Assembly: GCA_022843405.1 (NCBI GenBank)
Contig: JALHNQ010000011.1
Location: 1-64,000, forward strand
Origin: Methylocystis sp.
GTDB taxonomy: Bacteria > Pseudomonadota > Alphaproteobacteria > Rhizobiales > Beijerinckiaceae
Reading direction: 5' to 3'
Length of the DNA stretch: 64,000 nt
The translations under genes were made by a program, and so were the position numbers. Below are positions 24,740 through 35,544 of this stretch, piece by piece (position 1 is the first letter of the stretch; each line of letters starts with the position of its first letter). The notes beneath the pieces were generated by a model. It saw only the letters and a list, made by a program, of their open reading frames with translations. It did no database searches and was not told the origin of the DNA.

Positions 24740-26029
24740 ATGCACATGACAAAACCAAACGGCGATGAGGCTACGGGGCTCCAGTCCGACGCCTTCGCCA
24801 CGCGTCTGCGGAAAAGCACTGCGAAACTGTCGTCTCGCACGTTCCTGCTCGTTATTATCATCATTGCAAGCGCCGTGATCGGTTCATGGTTCCCGCAAAT
24901 ATCGGCGCCACTACGATTCTTATTCTCGTCCAAGACAGAAGTCGTGCAACCGGCGGAGCAGCAGAGCGCTGAAGGCCTCGTCAAGCTTACACTTGAGCAG
25001 ATCGAAGCGGCCAAGATCGAGACGGCGCCGGCCGGTCCCGGAACGCTCACGAAACGCCTTGTGGCTCCCGCTTCCGTGACGCCCGATCCCGACCGAATCG
25101 GCCGCGTCGCCGCGAAGGTGGCGGGCACAATCGCCGAATTGCGCAAGAGGCTCGGCGACAATGTCGCCTTGAACGAGGTGATCGCCGTTATCGACAGCCG
25201 CGAGGTGGCCGACGCCAAGAGCGGCTATCTCGCCGCCGCCGTGCAATATGATTTGCAGAACCAGCTCTTCCTGCGCGAGAAAGGCCTGTTCGACAAGAAG
25301 ATCACCGCGGAGCAGTTATTCCTCAAGGCCAAGACGAGTTTCGCCGAGGCCAAGCTGCGCCTCGATCTCGCGCGGCAAAAGCTCGCCGCGCTCGATCTCT
25401 CCGAATCGGAAATCACCAATCTTTCGTCACAGCCGATCTCCAGCCTGCGGCGCAAGGAAATCCGCGCGCCGATCGCCGGCCGAGTCATCGAGCGACTCGT
25501 CAGCCTGGGCCAGCCGGTGGGCGGCGAGGGGCAAGCGAAGGAGCTCTATGTGCTCTCAGATCTCTCGGTCGTGCAGGCGGATATTTCCGTTCCGATCAGT
25601 GATCTCGCCGCCATACGCGAAGGGCAGCTCGTCCTGTTAAAAACGCCGGACGAGCGCGTCTTCGAGGGGAAGGTCGTCGTCGTCAACGCCATGATCACGC
25701 AGGAGACGCGCTCAGGCCATGTGATCGCCAGTTTCGGCAATCCCGATTTCGCCCTGCATCCGGGCGTTCTGCTCAACGCCGAAATCGCGCTGGCGCGGAC
25801 GCCCGTGAAGGTCAGAATTCCGCGCGCGGCGATGCAGATGATCGACAATGAGCCGACCGTCTTCGTGCGCGCGCCAGACGGCTTTGTGAAACGGAAGATC
25901 GTCATTGGCGCGACCGACGACGTGTCGGTCGAGGTGACGGCGGGATTATCGCCGGGCGAGGCGATCGCCGTTTCCAACACATTCGTGCTCAAGGCCGAGT
26001 CAGGTAAGAGCAACATTCCGGAAGAGTGA
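24740..26029 (+). CDS. RND efflux periplasmic adaptor (CzcB-like)
   Basis: A 429-aa membrane-fusion protein linking an RND pump to an outer-membrane channel. It has an N-terminal cytoplasmic stretch, an anchor helix (FLLVIIIIASAVIGSWF, about 35-51), a barrel-sandwich domain (RVAAKVAGTIAELRKRLGDNV), a helical hairpin (about 165-240), the second lipoyl half (EIRAPIAGRVIERLVSLGQPV) and beta-barrel/MP domains. No His-rich N-terminal metal domain as in classic CzcB. GGGG lies just before the ATG. First gene of a three-gene operon. Confidence 0.88.
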   Translation: MHMTKPNGDEATGLQSDAFATRLRKSTAKLSSRTFLLVIIIIASAVIGSWFPQISAPLRFLFSSKTEVVQPAEQQSAEGLVKLTLEQIEAAKIETAPAGPGTLTKRLVAPASVTPDPDRIGRVAAKVAGTIAELRKRLGDNVALNEVIAVIDSREVADAKSGYLAAAVQYDLQNQLFLREKGLFDKKITAEQLFLKAKTSFAEAKLRLDLARQKLAALDLSESEITNLSSQPISSLRRKEIRAPIAGRVIERLVSLGQPVGGEGQAKELYVLSDLSVVQADISVPISDLAAIREGQLVLLKTPDERVFEGKVVVVNAMITQETRSGHVIASFGNPDFALHPGVLLNAEIALARTPVKVRIPRAAMQMIDNEPTVFVRAPDGFVKRKIVIGATDDVSVEVTAGLSPGEAIAVSNTFVLKAESGKSNIPEE

Positions 26030-26041
26030 AGACGCCGGCCC

Positions 26042-29000
26042 ATGATGAAGCGGATCATCGCCTTTTCGGTCCATCAGCGCTGGCTGATCGTGCTGCTCGT
26101 GGCCTTGGCCGGCGCGTTCGGCGCATGGTCCATGACGCGTCTGCCGATCGACGCCGTCCCCGACATCACCAACGTTCAGGTACAGGTCAACGCGCTGGCG
26201 CCGGCGCTTTCCCCCATTGAGATGGAGAAACAGGTCGCCTATCCGATCGAGAACGCGCTCGCCGGCATTCCCGGGCTCGAATATACGCGCTCGCTGTCGC
26301 GCAACGGCTTTGCGCAGGTGACGGCGGTGTTCGGCGACGGGATCGACATTTATTTCGCGCGGCAGCAGATCAATGAGCGGCTGACGCAGGTGAAGGAGGA
26401 TTTTCCGCCGCGGGTCGAGGTCCGCATGGGGCCGATCGCCACTGGCCTCTCCGAAATCTATATGTGGGTCGTTAGCTATAAGAAAAACGGCGGCGGCGCC
26501 CTGCCGCTGGACGGCGAGCCGGGCTGGCAGCGGGACGGAAGCTATCTGACGCCCGAGGGTGCACTGCTGCGCACCGACCTGGAAAAAACCGCCTATCTGC
26601 GCACGGTGCAGGACTGGATCATCAGGCCGCAACTGCGCACCGTACCGGGCGTCGCCGGCGTCGACTCGCTCGGCGGCTACGTCAAGCAATATCATGTGCA
26701 GCCCGATCCTGCGAAACTCATGGCGCTCGGCCTCTCCTTCGGCGACCTGGCCGCCGTCATAGAGCGCAACAATGTCAGCCGCGGCGCCGGCTATGTCGAA
26801 CGCAATGGCGATGGGCTCGTCGTCAGAAGCGGCGGGCGGCTAGAGACGATCGACGACATCCGCAATGTGGTGGCGACGACGCGCAGCGGCGTGCCGGTGA
26901 AGATCGGCGAGATCGCCACGGTCGGCATCGGCCGCGAATTGCGCATGGGCAGCGCCAGCATGAACGGCGAAGAAATCGTCAGCGGCTCCGCGTTCATGCT
27001 GATCGGCGCCAACAGCCGCACCGTGTCGGCCGCGGTCGACCAGAAGATGAAGGAGATCTCCAAATCATTGCCGGCGGGGATCGAAGCGCGCACCGTGCTC
27101 AATCGTACCGTCCTGGTTGACGCGACGATCTGGACGGTCGCCAAGAATCTTTCCGAAGGCGCGGCTTTGGTCATTCTCGTGCTTTTCCTGCTGCTCGGCA
27201 ATTTCCGCGCGGCGTTCATCACGGCGCTCGTCATTCCTGTCACCATGCTGTTGCTGGCGATTGGAATGCTCTACGGCAAAATCAGCGCCAATCTGATGAG
27301 TCTTGGCGCCCTCGACTTCGGCCTCATCGCCGACGGCGCGATCATCGTCGTCGAGAACTGCCTGCGCCATCTCGCCGAGCGCCAGCATTTCCTCGGCCGC
27401 GACTTGTTGCGGGAGGAGCGGCTGGACACGATCGTCGAATCCGCCGTCGAGATGCGAAAACCCACGGTCTACGGCCAGGCGATCATCATCCTCGTCTATT
27501 TCCCGGTGCTCACCTTCACGGGGGTCGAGGGCAAAATGTTCCACCCCATGGCGATGACGGTCATCATCGCCTTGGCGTGCGAGTTCGTTCTTTCGCTCAC
27601 TTTCTTTCCGGCGATGATCGCGATTTTTGTTTCGGGTCCCGTGCAGGAAAAGGAGAACGCGATCGTCGCGGCGATGAAGCGCGTCTATCGGCCTTTGCTC
27701 ATGTGGGCGAATGACGCTCCGGCGAAGACGATTGCGATTGGAGCCGGCGTGTTCGCGCTCGCGATTCTGCTGTTCTTGAGTATGGGCGAGGAGTTCATCC
27801 CGACGCTCGACGAGCAGAACATTCTCATGCAAGCCAATCGCATTCCGAGTGCGTCCCTGACCCAGTCCCAGGCCATGCAGTTCCAGGTCGAGAACGTTGT
27901 TCGCGCCGTCCCGGAAGTCGCTTATGTCTTCTCCAAGACCGGAACCTCCGACGTGGCGACCGATCCGATGCCGCCCAATTTGGCCGACACTTTCATTATG
28001 CTCAAACCTCGGAGCGAATGGTCCGATCCATATTTGCCGAAGCCGGCCCTTATTAGCGCCATTCAGCGGCAGGTCGATCGGCTTGCCGGCAATGTTTATG
28101 ATTTCAGTCAACCCATTCAGGTTCGGTTCAACGAATTGCTGGCCGGCGTGCGCGGCGACGTCGCCGTCAAAGTGTTCGGCGAAGACTTCGACGCGATGCT
28201 CAAGGCCGCCAATCACATCGCCGCCATCCTGCGGGGCGTGCCCGGCGCGGAGGACGTGAAGGTGGAGCAGGTCGAGGGCCTGCCGCTGCTCGATATCAAG
28301 ATCGACAAGGGCGCCATCGCGCGGCTGGGCCTCTCCCTCGCCTCGGTGCAGGATGTAATCGGCGCGGCGATCGGCGGCCAGCGGGCGGGCGTCATATTCG
28401 AGGGCGACCGCCGATTTCCGATTTTCGTGCGACTGGGCGACAATCTGCGCGAAGATACGGGAGCGCTCGAGACCCTTCCGGTGTCGCTGCCCTCTAGCGG
28501 CGCCACGCCCGGTCCGGTGATTCAACTTAAGCAGGTCGCGAGATTTTCGATCGTCGAGGGGCAGAATCAGATTTCGCGCGAGAATGGCAAGCGCCGCGTC
28601 GTGGTAAGCGCCAATGTGCGCGGTCGCGACATCGCCTCGGTCGTCGCCGAGGCACAGGCGAAGGTCGAGGCGAAGGTCGCGATTCCGCCGGGCTATTGGA
28701 TCACCTGGGGCGGGCAGTTCGAAAACCTGATGGCCGCGCGCGCGCGTCTGATGCTCGTCGTGCCGGTGTGTTTCTTCATGATCTTCCTGCTGCTCTATTC
28801 GGCGCTCAGCGGTGCGCGCGGCGCGCTGCTGGTGTTTTCTGCCGTGCCTTTGGCGCTTTCGGGCGGCGTCGCCGCCTTGTGGCTGCGCGGCATGCCGATG
28901 TCGGTGTCGGCCGCCGTCGGGTTCATCGCGCTCTCCGGCGTCGCCGTTCTCAACGGGCTGGTGATGCTCACCTATATTCGCCAACTCCTCAACGCAGGCC

Positions 29001-29260
29001 TTTGCTCGCGCGAGGCGATCTTTCAAGGCGCCATGACGCGACTGCGTCCGGTGGCGATGACCGCGCTTGTCGCTTCGCTCGGCTTCGTTCCGATGGCGCT
29101 CGCGACCGGCACCGGCGCGGAAGTGCAAAGGCCGATCGCGACAGTGGTCATCGGGGGCCTCATCAGCGCCACGCTTCTCACGCTCGTGGTGCTGCCGGCG
29201 CTTTACATGCTGTTCAGCGGTTCTCGTTCGCCAACGGCGGCGGAACAAGGCGGGGGCTAG
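26042..29260 (+). CDS. Heavy-metal RND pump (CzcA/HME family)
   Basis: A 1072-aa inner-membrane proton-driven exporter with 12 membrane segments and two large periplasmic loops. The TM4 signature DFGLIADGAIIVVEN is of the HME1 type that handles Co/Zn/Cd or Ni, rather than the CusA type. Other landmarks: N-terminal LPIDAVPDITNVQVQVNALAP, PIENALAGIPGLEYTRSLS, and GVAVLNGLVMLTYIRQLL near the end. It starts 12 bases after the adaptor and ends 3 bases before the outer-membrane factor. A 727-aa antisense ORF over its 3' part is a reading-frame shadow. Confidence 0.92.
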   Translation: MMKRIIAFSVHQRWLIVLLVALAGAFGAWSMTRLPIDAVPDITNVQVQVNALAPALSPIEMEKQVAYPIENALAGIPGLEYTRSLSRNGFAQVTAVFGDGIDIYFARQQINERLTQVKEDFPPRVEVRMGPIATGLSEIYMWVVSYKKNGGGALPLDGEPGWQRDGSYLTPEGALLRTDLEKTAYLRTVQDWIIRPQLRTVPGVAGVDSLGGYVKQYHVQPDPAKLMALGLSFGDLAAVIERNNVSRGAGYVERNGDGLVVRSGGRLETIDDIRNVVATTRSGVPVKIGEIATVGIGRELRMGSASMNGEEIVSGSAFMLIGANSRTVSAAVDQKMKEISKSLPAGIEARTVLNRTVLVDATIWTVAKNLSEGAALVILVLFLLLGNFRAAFITALVIPVTMLLLAIGMLYGKISANLMSLGALDFGLIADGAIIVVENCLRHLAERQHFLGRDLLREERLDTIVESAVEMRKPTVYGQAIIILVYFPVLTFTGVEGKMFHPMAMTVIIALACEFVLSLTFFPAMIAIFVSGPVQEKENAIVAAMKRVYRPLLMWANDAPAKTIAIGAGVFALAILLFLSMGEEFIPTLDEQNILMQANRIPSASLTQSQAMQFQVENVVRAVPEVAYVFSKTGTSDVATDPMPPNLADTFIMLKPRSEWSDPYLPKPALISAIQRQVDRLAGNVYDFSQPIQVRFNELLAGVRGDVAVKVFGEDFDAMLKAANHIAAILRGVPGAEDVKVEQVEGLPLLDIKIDKGAIARLGLSLASVQDVIGAAIGGQRAGVIFEGDRRFPIFVRLGDNLREDTGALETLPVSLPSSGATPGPVIQLKQVARFSIVEGQNQISRENGKRRVVVSANVRGRDIASVVAEAQAKVEAKVAIPPGYWITWGGQFENLMAARARLMLVVPVCFFMIFLLLYSALSGARGALLVFSAVPLALSGGVAALWLRGMPMSVSAAVGFIALSGVAVLNGLVMLTYIRQLLNAGLCSREAIFQGAMTRLRPVAMTALVASLGFVPMALATGTGAEVQRPIATVVIGGLISATLLTLVVLPALYMLFSGSRSPTAAEQGGG

Positions 29261-29263
29261 GAC

Positions 29264-30673
29264 GTGAGCGCGCGCGGCGTCGCCTTGGTTTTAGTCTGCG
29301 CCCTTGCGAGCGCCGGGACGGCGCGCGCCGAAACCCTCATGGGCGCAATGCGCCGCGCTTATGGGGTCAGTCCGGTTCTTAACGCCAGCAGGGCACAGCT
29401 GCGCGCGATCGACGAAACCGTGCCGCAGGCGCAAGCCGGCATGCGCCCGCGCGTGACGGGCGACGGCTATCTCGGCGTGCAGCGCAATCGCCTCGTCACA
29501 AAGCAGCGCGACGTCAATATCAATGACCCGACCGATACCGCCATCACGAAAAACATCCAGAACGGCGCCAGCGTTCCCCGCTCCGCCCATCTAACGTTCG
29601 AGCAGCCGATATTCGACGGGTTCAAGGCGCAAAACGAAACGCGCGCCGCGGAGTCGGGCGTCTTCGCCGGGCGCGAGCGGCTGCGTCTCACCGAGCAGCG
29701 CATATTATTCGACGCCGTCACGGCCTACATGAACGTCCTGCGCGACACGGCGGCGCTCAAACTTCAGGAAAGCAATGTCGCGGTCCTGAAAGAGCAATTG
29801 CGCCAGACGCGGGAGCGCTATCAGTACGGACAGATCACGTTGACGGATGTCGCGCAGGTCGAGGCGCGGCTCGCGGGCGGCAAGTCTCTCGCCGGAGCCG
29901 CGCGCGCCACGCTCGACGCCAGCATCGGCGTCTATCGCAAGACCGTCGGCGTCGAGCCGACGAAGCTCGCGCCGGGCGCGCCGATCGACCGATTGCTGCC
30001 GAAGTCGCGCGAAGAAGCGGAACACATCGCGCAGAGCGAACATCCGTTCATTCTCGCAGCGCTTCATGACGCCGACGTCGCCGATCTCGACATTAAGGCG
30101 CTCGAAGCCGACTTCATGCCCAAACTGTCGATTACCGGCGACGTTTTTACGCAGACCGATATTTCCGGCATCGGCAACCGCAACGTCGGCGCGAAAGTCC
30201 TCGGACATCTCAACGTGCCGATCTACGAGGGCGGGCTGACGTCCTCCCGCGTGCGGCAAGCGAAAGAAACCGCCGGGCAGCGACGGTTCGACGCCGACGT
30301 CGCGCGCGCCGAAATTCTCTCGCTGGTGCGCGCCTATTGGGGCGCGCTGCAGGCGGCGAAAACTCAGATTTCGGCAGCGCAAACGCAAATCGCCGCGGCC
30401 GAGCGCGCGCTTTACGGCATAAGAGAAGAAGCCAAGGCCGGTCAGCGGACGACGCTCGAAATTCTTATCGCGCAACAGGAGTTGCTCTACGCCCGCATCG
30501 CGCTCGTCTTCGCTCAGCGCGACCGCGTCGTCGCCTCCTACGCCATGCTCGCGGCGATCGGACGCCTATCGACGGCGTCGCTTGGTTTCGATGGGTTTGG
30601 GTATGATCCCCGCGTCCATTTCGAGCAGGTGAAGGATCTATGGGGCGGCATACAGACGCCGAGCGGCCAATAG
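29264..30673 (+). CDS. TolC-family outer-membrane efflux protein
   Basis: A 469-aa outer-membrane factor with a GTG start and a signal peptide (GVALVLVCALASAGTARA). It has two OEP repeats (FDAVTAYMNVLRDTAALKLQESNVAVLKEQL; AYWGALQAAKTQISAAQTQIAAAERAL) forming the periplasmic helical barrel, and beta-strand segments such as HLNVPIYEGGLTSSRVRQ. It completes a tripartite pump with the preceding two genes. The sequence looks more like TolC of type I/AcrAB systems than like CzcC, an unusual pairing with an HME pump. Confidence 0.87.
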   Translation: MSARGVALVLVCALASAGTARAETLMGAMRRAYGVSPVLNASRAQLRAIDETVPQAQAGMRPRVTGDGYLGVQRNRLVTKQRDVNINDPTDTAITKNIQNGASVPRSAHLTFEQPIFDGFKAQNETRAAESGVFAGRERLRLTEQRILFDAVTAYMNVLRDTAALKLQESNVAVLKEQLRQTRERYQYGQITLTDVAQVEARLAGGKSLAGAARATLDASIGVYRKTVGVEPTKLAPGAPIDRLLPKSREEAEHIAQSEHPFILAALHDADVADLDIKALEADFMPKLSITGDVFTQTDISGIGNRNVGAKVLGHLNVPIYEGGLTSSRVRQAKETAGQRRFDADVARAEILSLVRAYWGALQAAKTQISAAQTQIAAAERALYGIREEAKAGQRTTLEILIAQQELLYARIALVFAQRDRVVASYAMLAAIGRLSTASLGFDGFGYDPRVHFEQVKDLWGGIQTPSGQ

Positions 30674-31107
30674 AACCGTGAGATCGCGTCAGGTTTTCCG
30701 ACCACCTTAAAATTTCCCAAAGTTGAAACGAGGGCCGGCGTCGAATAACACGGCGCCGTCGCAAATCATTGTGCGTGCAATCATTTCACGGTCGATCGCC
30801 AATTTGTCCGGAAACTATGTCTGACAATGGCAAGCCGGGCAGGATGATTGCCGGACAAGAAAGCGGACATGTCCGGGAAAATCGCGATGGCGCCGCCCCG
30901 GCCGCGTAAACGCCGTTGCGGATGGTCTGCATATGCTGATCGTTCACGATCCTGCCAATCGCGGCGAGCTTCACGTCCAGTTCCTAAAGGCCGAGGCCGT
31001 CGCAGTTCGGCGTGCGCAGGCGTGAGGCAAGCGGCTCGCACCAAAAAAGAAGGACAGCCCATGAGCAGGCCGCCGCATGAGTTGGAGCGAGGAAAAATGT
31101 ACCGACG
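30674..31107. other. Intergenic region between efflux and mercury modules
   Basis: No supportable gene. Several TGTCCGG/CCGGACA copies occur between about 30800 and 30880 (TTGTCCGGAAAC, TTGCCGGACAAG, CATGTCCGGG), partly as inverted pairs. They could be a recombination or regulatory site, but I cannot assign them. The short ORFs are Arg-rich shadows. Confidence 0.35.
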
Positions 31108-31587
31108 CTACCGCCGCCTCATGACTGAGGTTGCCGTCGGCATTGGCGGTTGACGCCCGGAGGGTTCAACGGCTGGCGGCCGCGTATCGAAGAGAGCGTC
31201 GATGACCGCGCATTCAGGCGCCCAGTCCCCGCTGCACTGAGCCGCCATTTCCGCCATCACCCTTTCGAGCCGCTTCAAATCCGCGATCTTGCGGCGAATC
31301 TCCGCCAGGTGATCCAGCGTCAGCTCACGAACTTGCGCGCAGGTGTAAGCGTGTCCATCCACGAGGCGAAGCAGGCCGCGAATTTCATCGAGACTGAACC
31401 CAAGTTGCCGGCTGCGTCGCACGAAGCTCAAGCGCTTGAGGTGGTCGGCGCCGTAAACGCGGTAGCCACTTGCGCTGCGATCAGGCGCCGGCATGACGCC
31501 GATCTTCTCGTAATAGCGGATCGTCTCGATGTTGACGCCGCTTTGCTTCGACAATTCGCCAATCGAGAGCCCATCCTTTTGCTTCAT
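31108..31587 (-). CDS. merR: MerR mercury-responsive regulator
   Basis: A 159-aa MerR-family regulator. The HTH is SIGELSKQSGVNIETIRYYEKIGVMP, followed by a dimerisation helix. Three cysteines stand at the positions expected for Hg(II) binding (YTCAQVRE, AAQCSGDW, PECAVID). AGGAGG is 6 bases before the ATG at 31587; the track's 39-residue extension is unlikely. It is divergent from merT-P-A with a MerR-type operator between. It should hold the promoter repressed and, on binding Hg, twist it to activate transcription. Confidence 0.85.
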   Translation of the reverse strand: MKQKDGLSIGELSKQSGVNIETIRYYEKIGVMPAPDRSASGYRVYGADHLKRLSFVRRSRQLGFSLDEIRGLLRLVDGHAYTCAQVRELTLDHLAEIRRKIADLKRLERVMAEMAAQCSGDWAPECAVIDALFDTRPPAVEPSGRQPPMPTATSVMRRR

Positions 31588-31619
31588 GTCGGGCCTCCTC
31601 GCGCTCGCTAAAAATCCTC

Positions 31620-31650
31620 TTGACCCTGTAGCGGCTACAGGCCCTAGGGT
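31620..31650 (+). promoter_or_regulatory. MerR-type promoter/operator
   Basis: TTGACC (31620-31625), a 19-base spacer and TAGGGT (31645-31650). The spacer is overlapped by the perfect dyad CCTGTAG-cgg-CTACAGG (31625-31641). A 19-base spacing with a central dyad is the hallmark of promoters activated by MerR-family proteins. It points toward the merT-P-A genes and lies 33 bases upstream of merR on the other strand. Confidence 0.8.
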
Positions 31651-31703
31651 CTGATTACTCCGGCCGAACGGCGCTGGCAAGCAACACGATGGGGGTAGCG
31701 GCA

Positions 31704-31820
31704 ATGTGTGACGGCGAAGGTCTTGGTCTCATCCAGATGGCGATGACGCCGATGGGGCTCGCGGCGACGGCAGGCATTGCCGCCCTGTTTTTCCTTTTCA
31801 TACGTTGGGTTCGCGCCTGA
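31704..31820 (+). CDS. 38-aa membrane ORF at the head of the mer operon
   Basis: MCDGEGLGLIQMAMTPMGLA... 38 aa, too short for the ORF track. It has one membrane helix (GLAATAGIAALFFLFIRWV) and a preceding GGGGGT at ribosome-site distance. It is the first reading frame after the MerR-type promoter, 55 bases before merT. It may be a small accessory membrane protein comparable in position to MerE/MerF, but it lacks their paired cysteines. Only one cysteine (residue 2) is present, so the function is open. Confidence 0.45.
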   Translation: MCDGEGLGLIQMAMTPMGLAATAGIAALFFLFIRWVRA

Positions 31821-31875
31821 GGTTGGCGCGGGCCAAACCCGAAGGGGCTTCCGGAACGAAACGAGGAAAACCTCC

Positions 31876-32283
31876 ATGTCCGAACAGATCATGTCCGAGA
31901 CAGCATCCGACCGATCAGCATCCGGCCAACGGGCGGCAGATCGAGCGTCCGGCCGCAAGGCGCTGGCCGCCGGCGGCGTCGCCGCCATCCTGGCGTCGGC
32001 CTGCTGCCTTGGGCCGCTGGTGCTGGTGAGCCTCGGATTCAGCGGCGCCTGGCTCGGCAATTTTAAAGTGTTCGAGCCATTTCGGCCGCTGTTCCTTAGC
32101 GCGGCGTTCGTCGCGCTGTTCTTCGCCTGGCGTCGAATCTATCGCCCCGCCGCAGCCTGCAAACCAGGAGAGGCCTGCGCCGCGCCGCGGGTGAGGTCGG
32201 CCTACAAAATGATCTTCTGGGGCATCGCGGCGCTGATCGGGGCGTCGACCGTCTTCCCCTATGTGCTTCCGCTGTTCTACTGA
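31876..32283 (+). CDS. merT: MerT mercuric ion transporter
   Basis: A 135-aa inner-membrane protein that takes Hg(II) from MerP into the cytoplasm. Three hydrophobic segments are visible, the first with the vicinal cysteine pair in LASACCLGPLVLVSLGFSG and a cytoplasmic loop pair (ACKPGEAC). The start at 31876 gives an N-terminal extension of about 20 polar residues compared with Tn21 MerT. Followed by merP after 15 bases. Confidence 0.88.
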   Translation: MSEQIMSETASDRSASGQRAADRASGRKALAAGGVAAILASACCLGPLVLVSLGFSGAWLGNFKVFEPFRPLFLSAAFVALFFAWRRIYRPAAACKPGEACAAPRVRSAYKMIFWGIAALIGASTVFPYVLPLFY

Positions 32284-32298
32284 AAGAGGACCGCGAAC

Positions 32299-32577
32299 AT
32301 GAAAAAGCTCGCCGCAGTCATCGCTATGGCCGCCGTTTTCAGCATGTCGGCCTTTGCCGCAACGAAGACGGTCACTTTGTCAGTGGCTAACATGACCTGC
32401 GCCGCCTGCCCGATCACGGTCAAGAAGGCGTTGAGCAAGGTCGAGGGCGTGCAATCAGCCGAAGTGAGCTACGAGAAGAAGGAAGCGGTGGTGACCTACG
32501 ACGACGCGAAAACAAACGTCGAAGCGCTCACTAAGGCGACCGAAGGGGCCGGTTATCCTTCCGAACTGAAGAAGTGA
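32299..32577 (+). CDS. merP: MerP periplasmic mercury-binding protein
   Basis: A 92-aa protein: signal peptide (MKKLAAVIAMAAVFSMSAFA) then a single HMA domain with the metal motif NMTCAACPITVKKAL. Length and motif are normal for MerP. It sequesters Hg(II) in the periplasm and hands it to MerT. Three bases separate it from merA. Confidence 0.92.
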   Translation: MKKLAAVIAMAAVFSMSAFAATKTVTLSVANMTCAACPITVKKALSKVEGVQSAEVSYEKKEAVVTYDDAKTNVEALTKATEGAGYPSELKK

Positions 32578-34419
<1,842 letters not shown>

Positions 34420-34422
34420 GCG

Positions 34423-34735
34423 ATGAAAGAACGCATGGCGCCCTGTTGCTGCCGACTGGCGTCCGCTGAACGCCGCGCAGCGCTGGGCGCGATTGATCGT
34501 TGGCGTCGCGCTACTCTCGCTGGCATTGGCGCTACCGTCGTCCGCCGCCGTTTGGATCGCGCTGGCTATCGTCGCAGGTTGGCTCGGCGCGACCCATGTC
34601 CTGGCGGCGGCGATGGCCTATCCGGGCTGCCCAGAACTGGGGGCGGCGCCCAGTCTTCTGCTCGGCCGCTGGGTGAAGATCAGCTGCAGCCCTTGGCGAT
34701 GGTTGGACGTGAGATTTCGCCTGGCAGCGCAATGA
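34423..34735 (+). pseudogene. DUF2892-like membrane protein, apparently frameshifted at start
   Basis: The frame LNAAQRWARLIVGVALLSLALALPSSAAV...WLGATHVLAAAMAYPGCPELGA encodes a small two-helix membrane protein of DUF2892 type, ending at 34735. Its natural ATG (34423) is in a different frame: ATGAAAGAACGCATGG would read correctly as ATG AAG AAC GCA TGG if one A were absent. Either a one-base insertion has disabled it, there is a sequence error, or translation starts at TTG 34493. An 81-codon frame starting at 34732 overlaps its end (ATGA) and may be spurious. Confidence 0.5.
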
Positions 34736-34880
34736 GCGCCGCCGCAAGTGTTCGACGCCTTGATGTTACCCGCTTTGATCGGTCAAGCGGCTTGGCCAAG
34801 GTCGCCCTCGCGAGACTTGGCGGGCGCGCTATATGCTGGGGGATCGTCATCAACCTCGACAGGCAGTTCCAGGCTCAGAA

Positions 34881-35399
34881 TTGGCTCAGACGGCAGAGGC
34901 TCAACCAAACCGCCGCGACATACTTTACGTCGCCACAGGCGCAGCCGCCGCCGCGGGCATGGCCGGAACCGTCTGGCCGCTGATCGCGCAGATGAGTCCC
35001 GACGCCTCGACTTCGGCCTTGTCTTCCGTAGAGGTCGATATCTCCGGCATTGCTGAGGGGCAGATTGTCACGGTGAAATGGCGCGGCAGGCCAGTCTTCG
35101 TGCGTCATCGCACGAGGCAGGAGATCGAGGCGGCGCAAAATACGCCGCTCTCGGACCTTAGCGATCCCCAGCCTGACTCCGCGCGCGTAAAAAAGCCAGA
35201 ATGGCTCATCGTCGTCGGCGTCTGCACGCATCTCGGCTGCATACCTATCGGTTACGAGGGCGAATATGGCGGATGGCTCTGCCCCTGCCATGGCTCCGTC
35301 TTCGACACATCCGGGCGAATTCGCGCCGGCCCCGCGCCAACCAATCTCGAAGTGCCCAATTACTCCTTCATCGGCGCCACCCGAGTCAAGATCGGCTGA
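34881..35399 (+). CDS. Orphan Rieske iron-sulfur protein (bc1 type)
   Basis: A protein of about 172 aa like the Rieske subunit of ubiquinol-cytochrome c reductase. It has a twin-arginine-like N-terminus (QPNRRDILYVATGAAAAAGMAG) with one membrane helix, then the [2Fe-2S] boxes CTHLGCIP and CPCHGS. The start is uncertain; TTG 34881 matches the usual family N-terminus (AQTAEAQPNRRD) better than the track start at 34833. No cytochrome b or c1 genes are nearby. Being downstream of merA suggests a spare subunit kept under metal stress (inference). Confidence 0.8.
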   Translation: MAQTAEAQPNRRDILYVATGAAAAAGMAGTVWPLIAQMSPDASTSALSSVEVDISGIAEGQIVTVKWRGRPVFVRHRTRQEIEAAQNTPLSDLSDPQPDSARVKKPEWLIVVGVCTHLGCIPIGYEGEYGGWLCPCHGSVFDTSGRIRAGPAPTNLEVPNYSFIGATRVKIG

Positions 35400-35544
35400 G
35401 AACGGGCGTCCGATCGCTCCTCACGTCTCAGTCAATTCTCGTCAGCGGAGGCTCCGAACAGTGCGCGCTTGCGACACAAAATCGTACTGCTTGAAGCGGG
35501 ATGCGGCGCGAACTATGTCTGTTTCCTCTTCGAGCGAGGAGACC

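Noticed and set aside
27065-29248. 727-aa minus-strand ORF antisense to the RND pump gene
   Set aside because: It is rich in Arg, His, Asp and Gln with no domain and mirrors codon positions of the czcA-like gene. Long antisense ORFs of this kind are common in GC-rich genes.
34732-34983. ORF overlapping the DUF2892-like end and the Rieske start
   Set aside because: Although it begins with an ATGA overlap, it runs into the Rieske gene in another frame and has no family resemblance.
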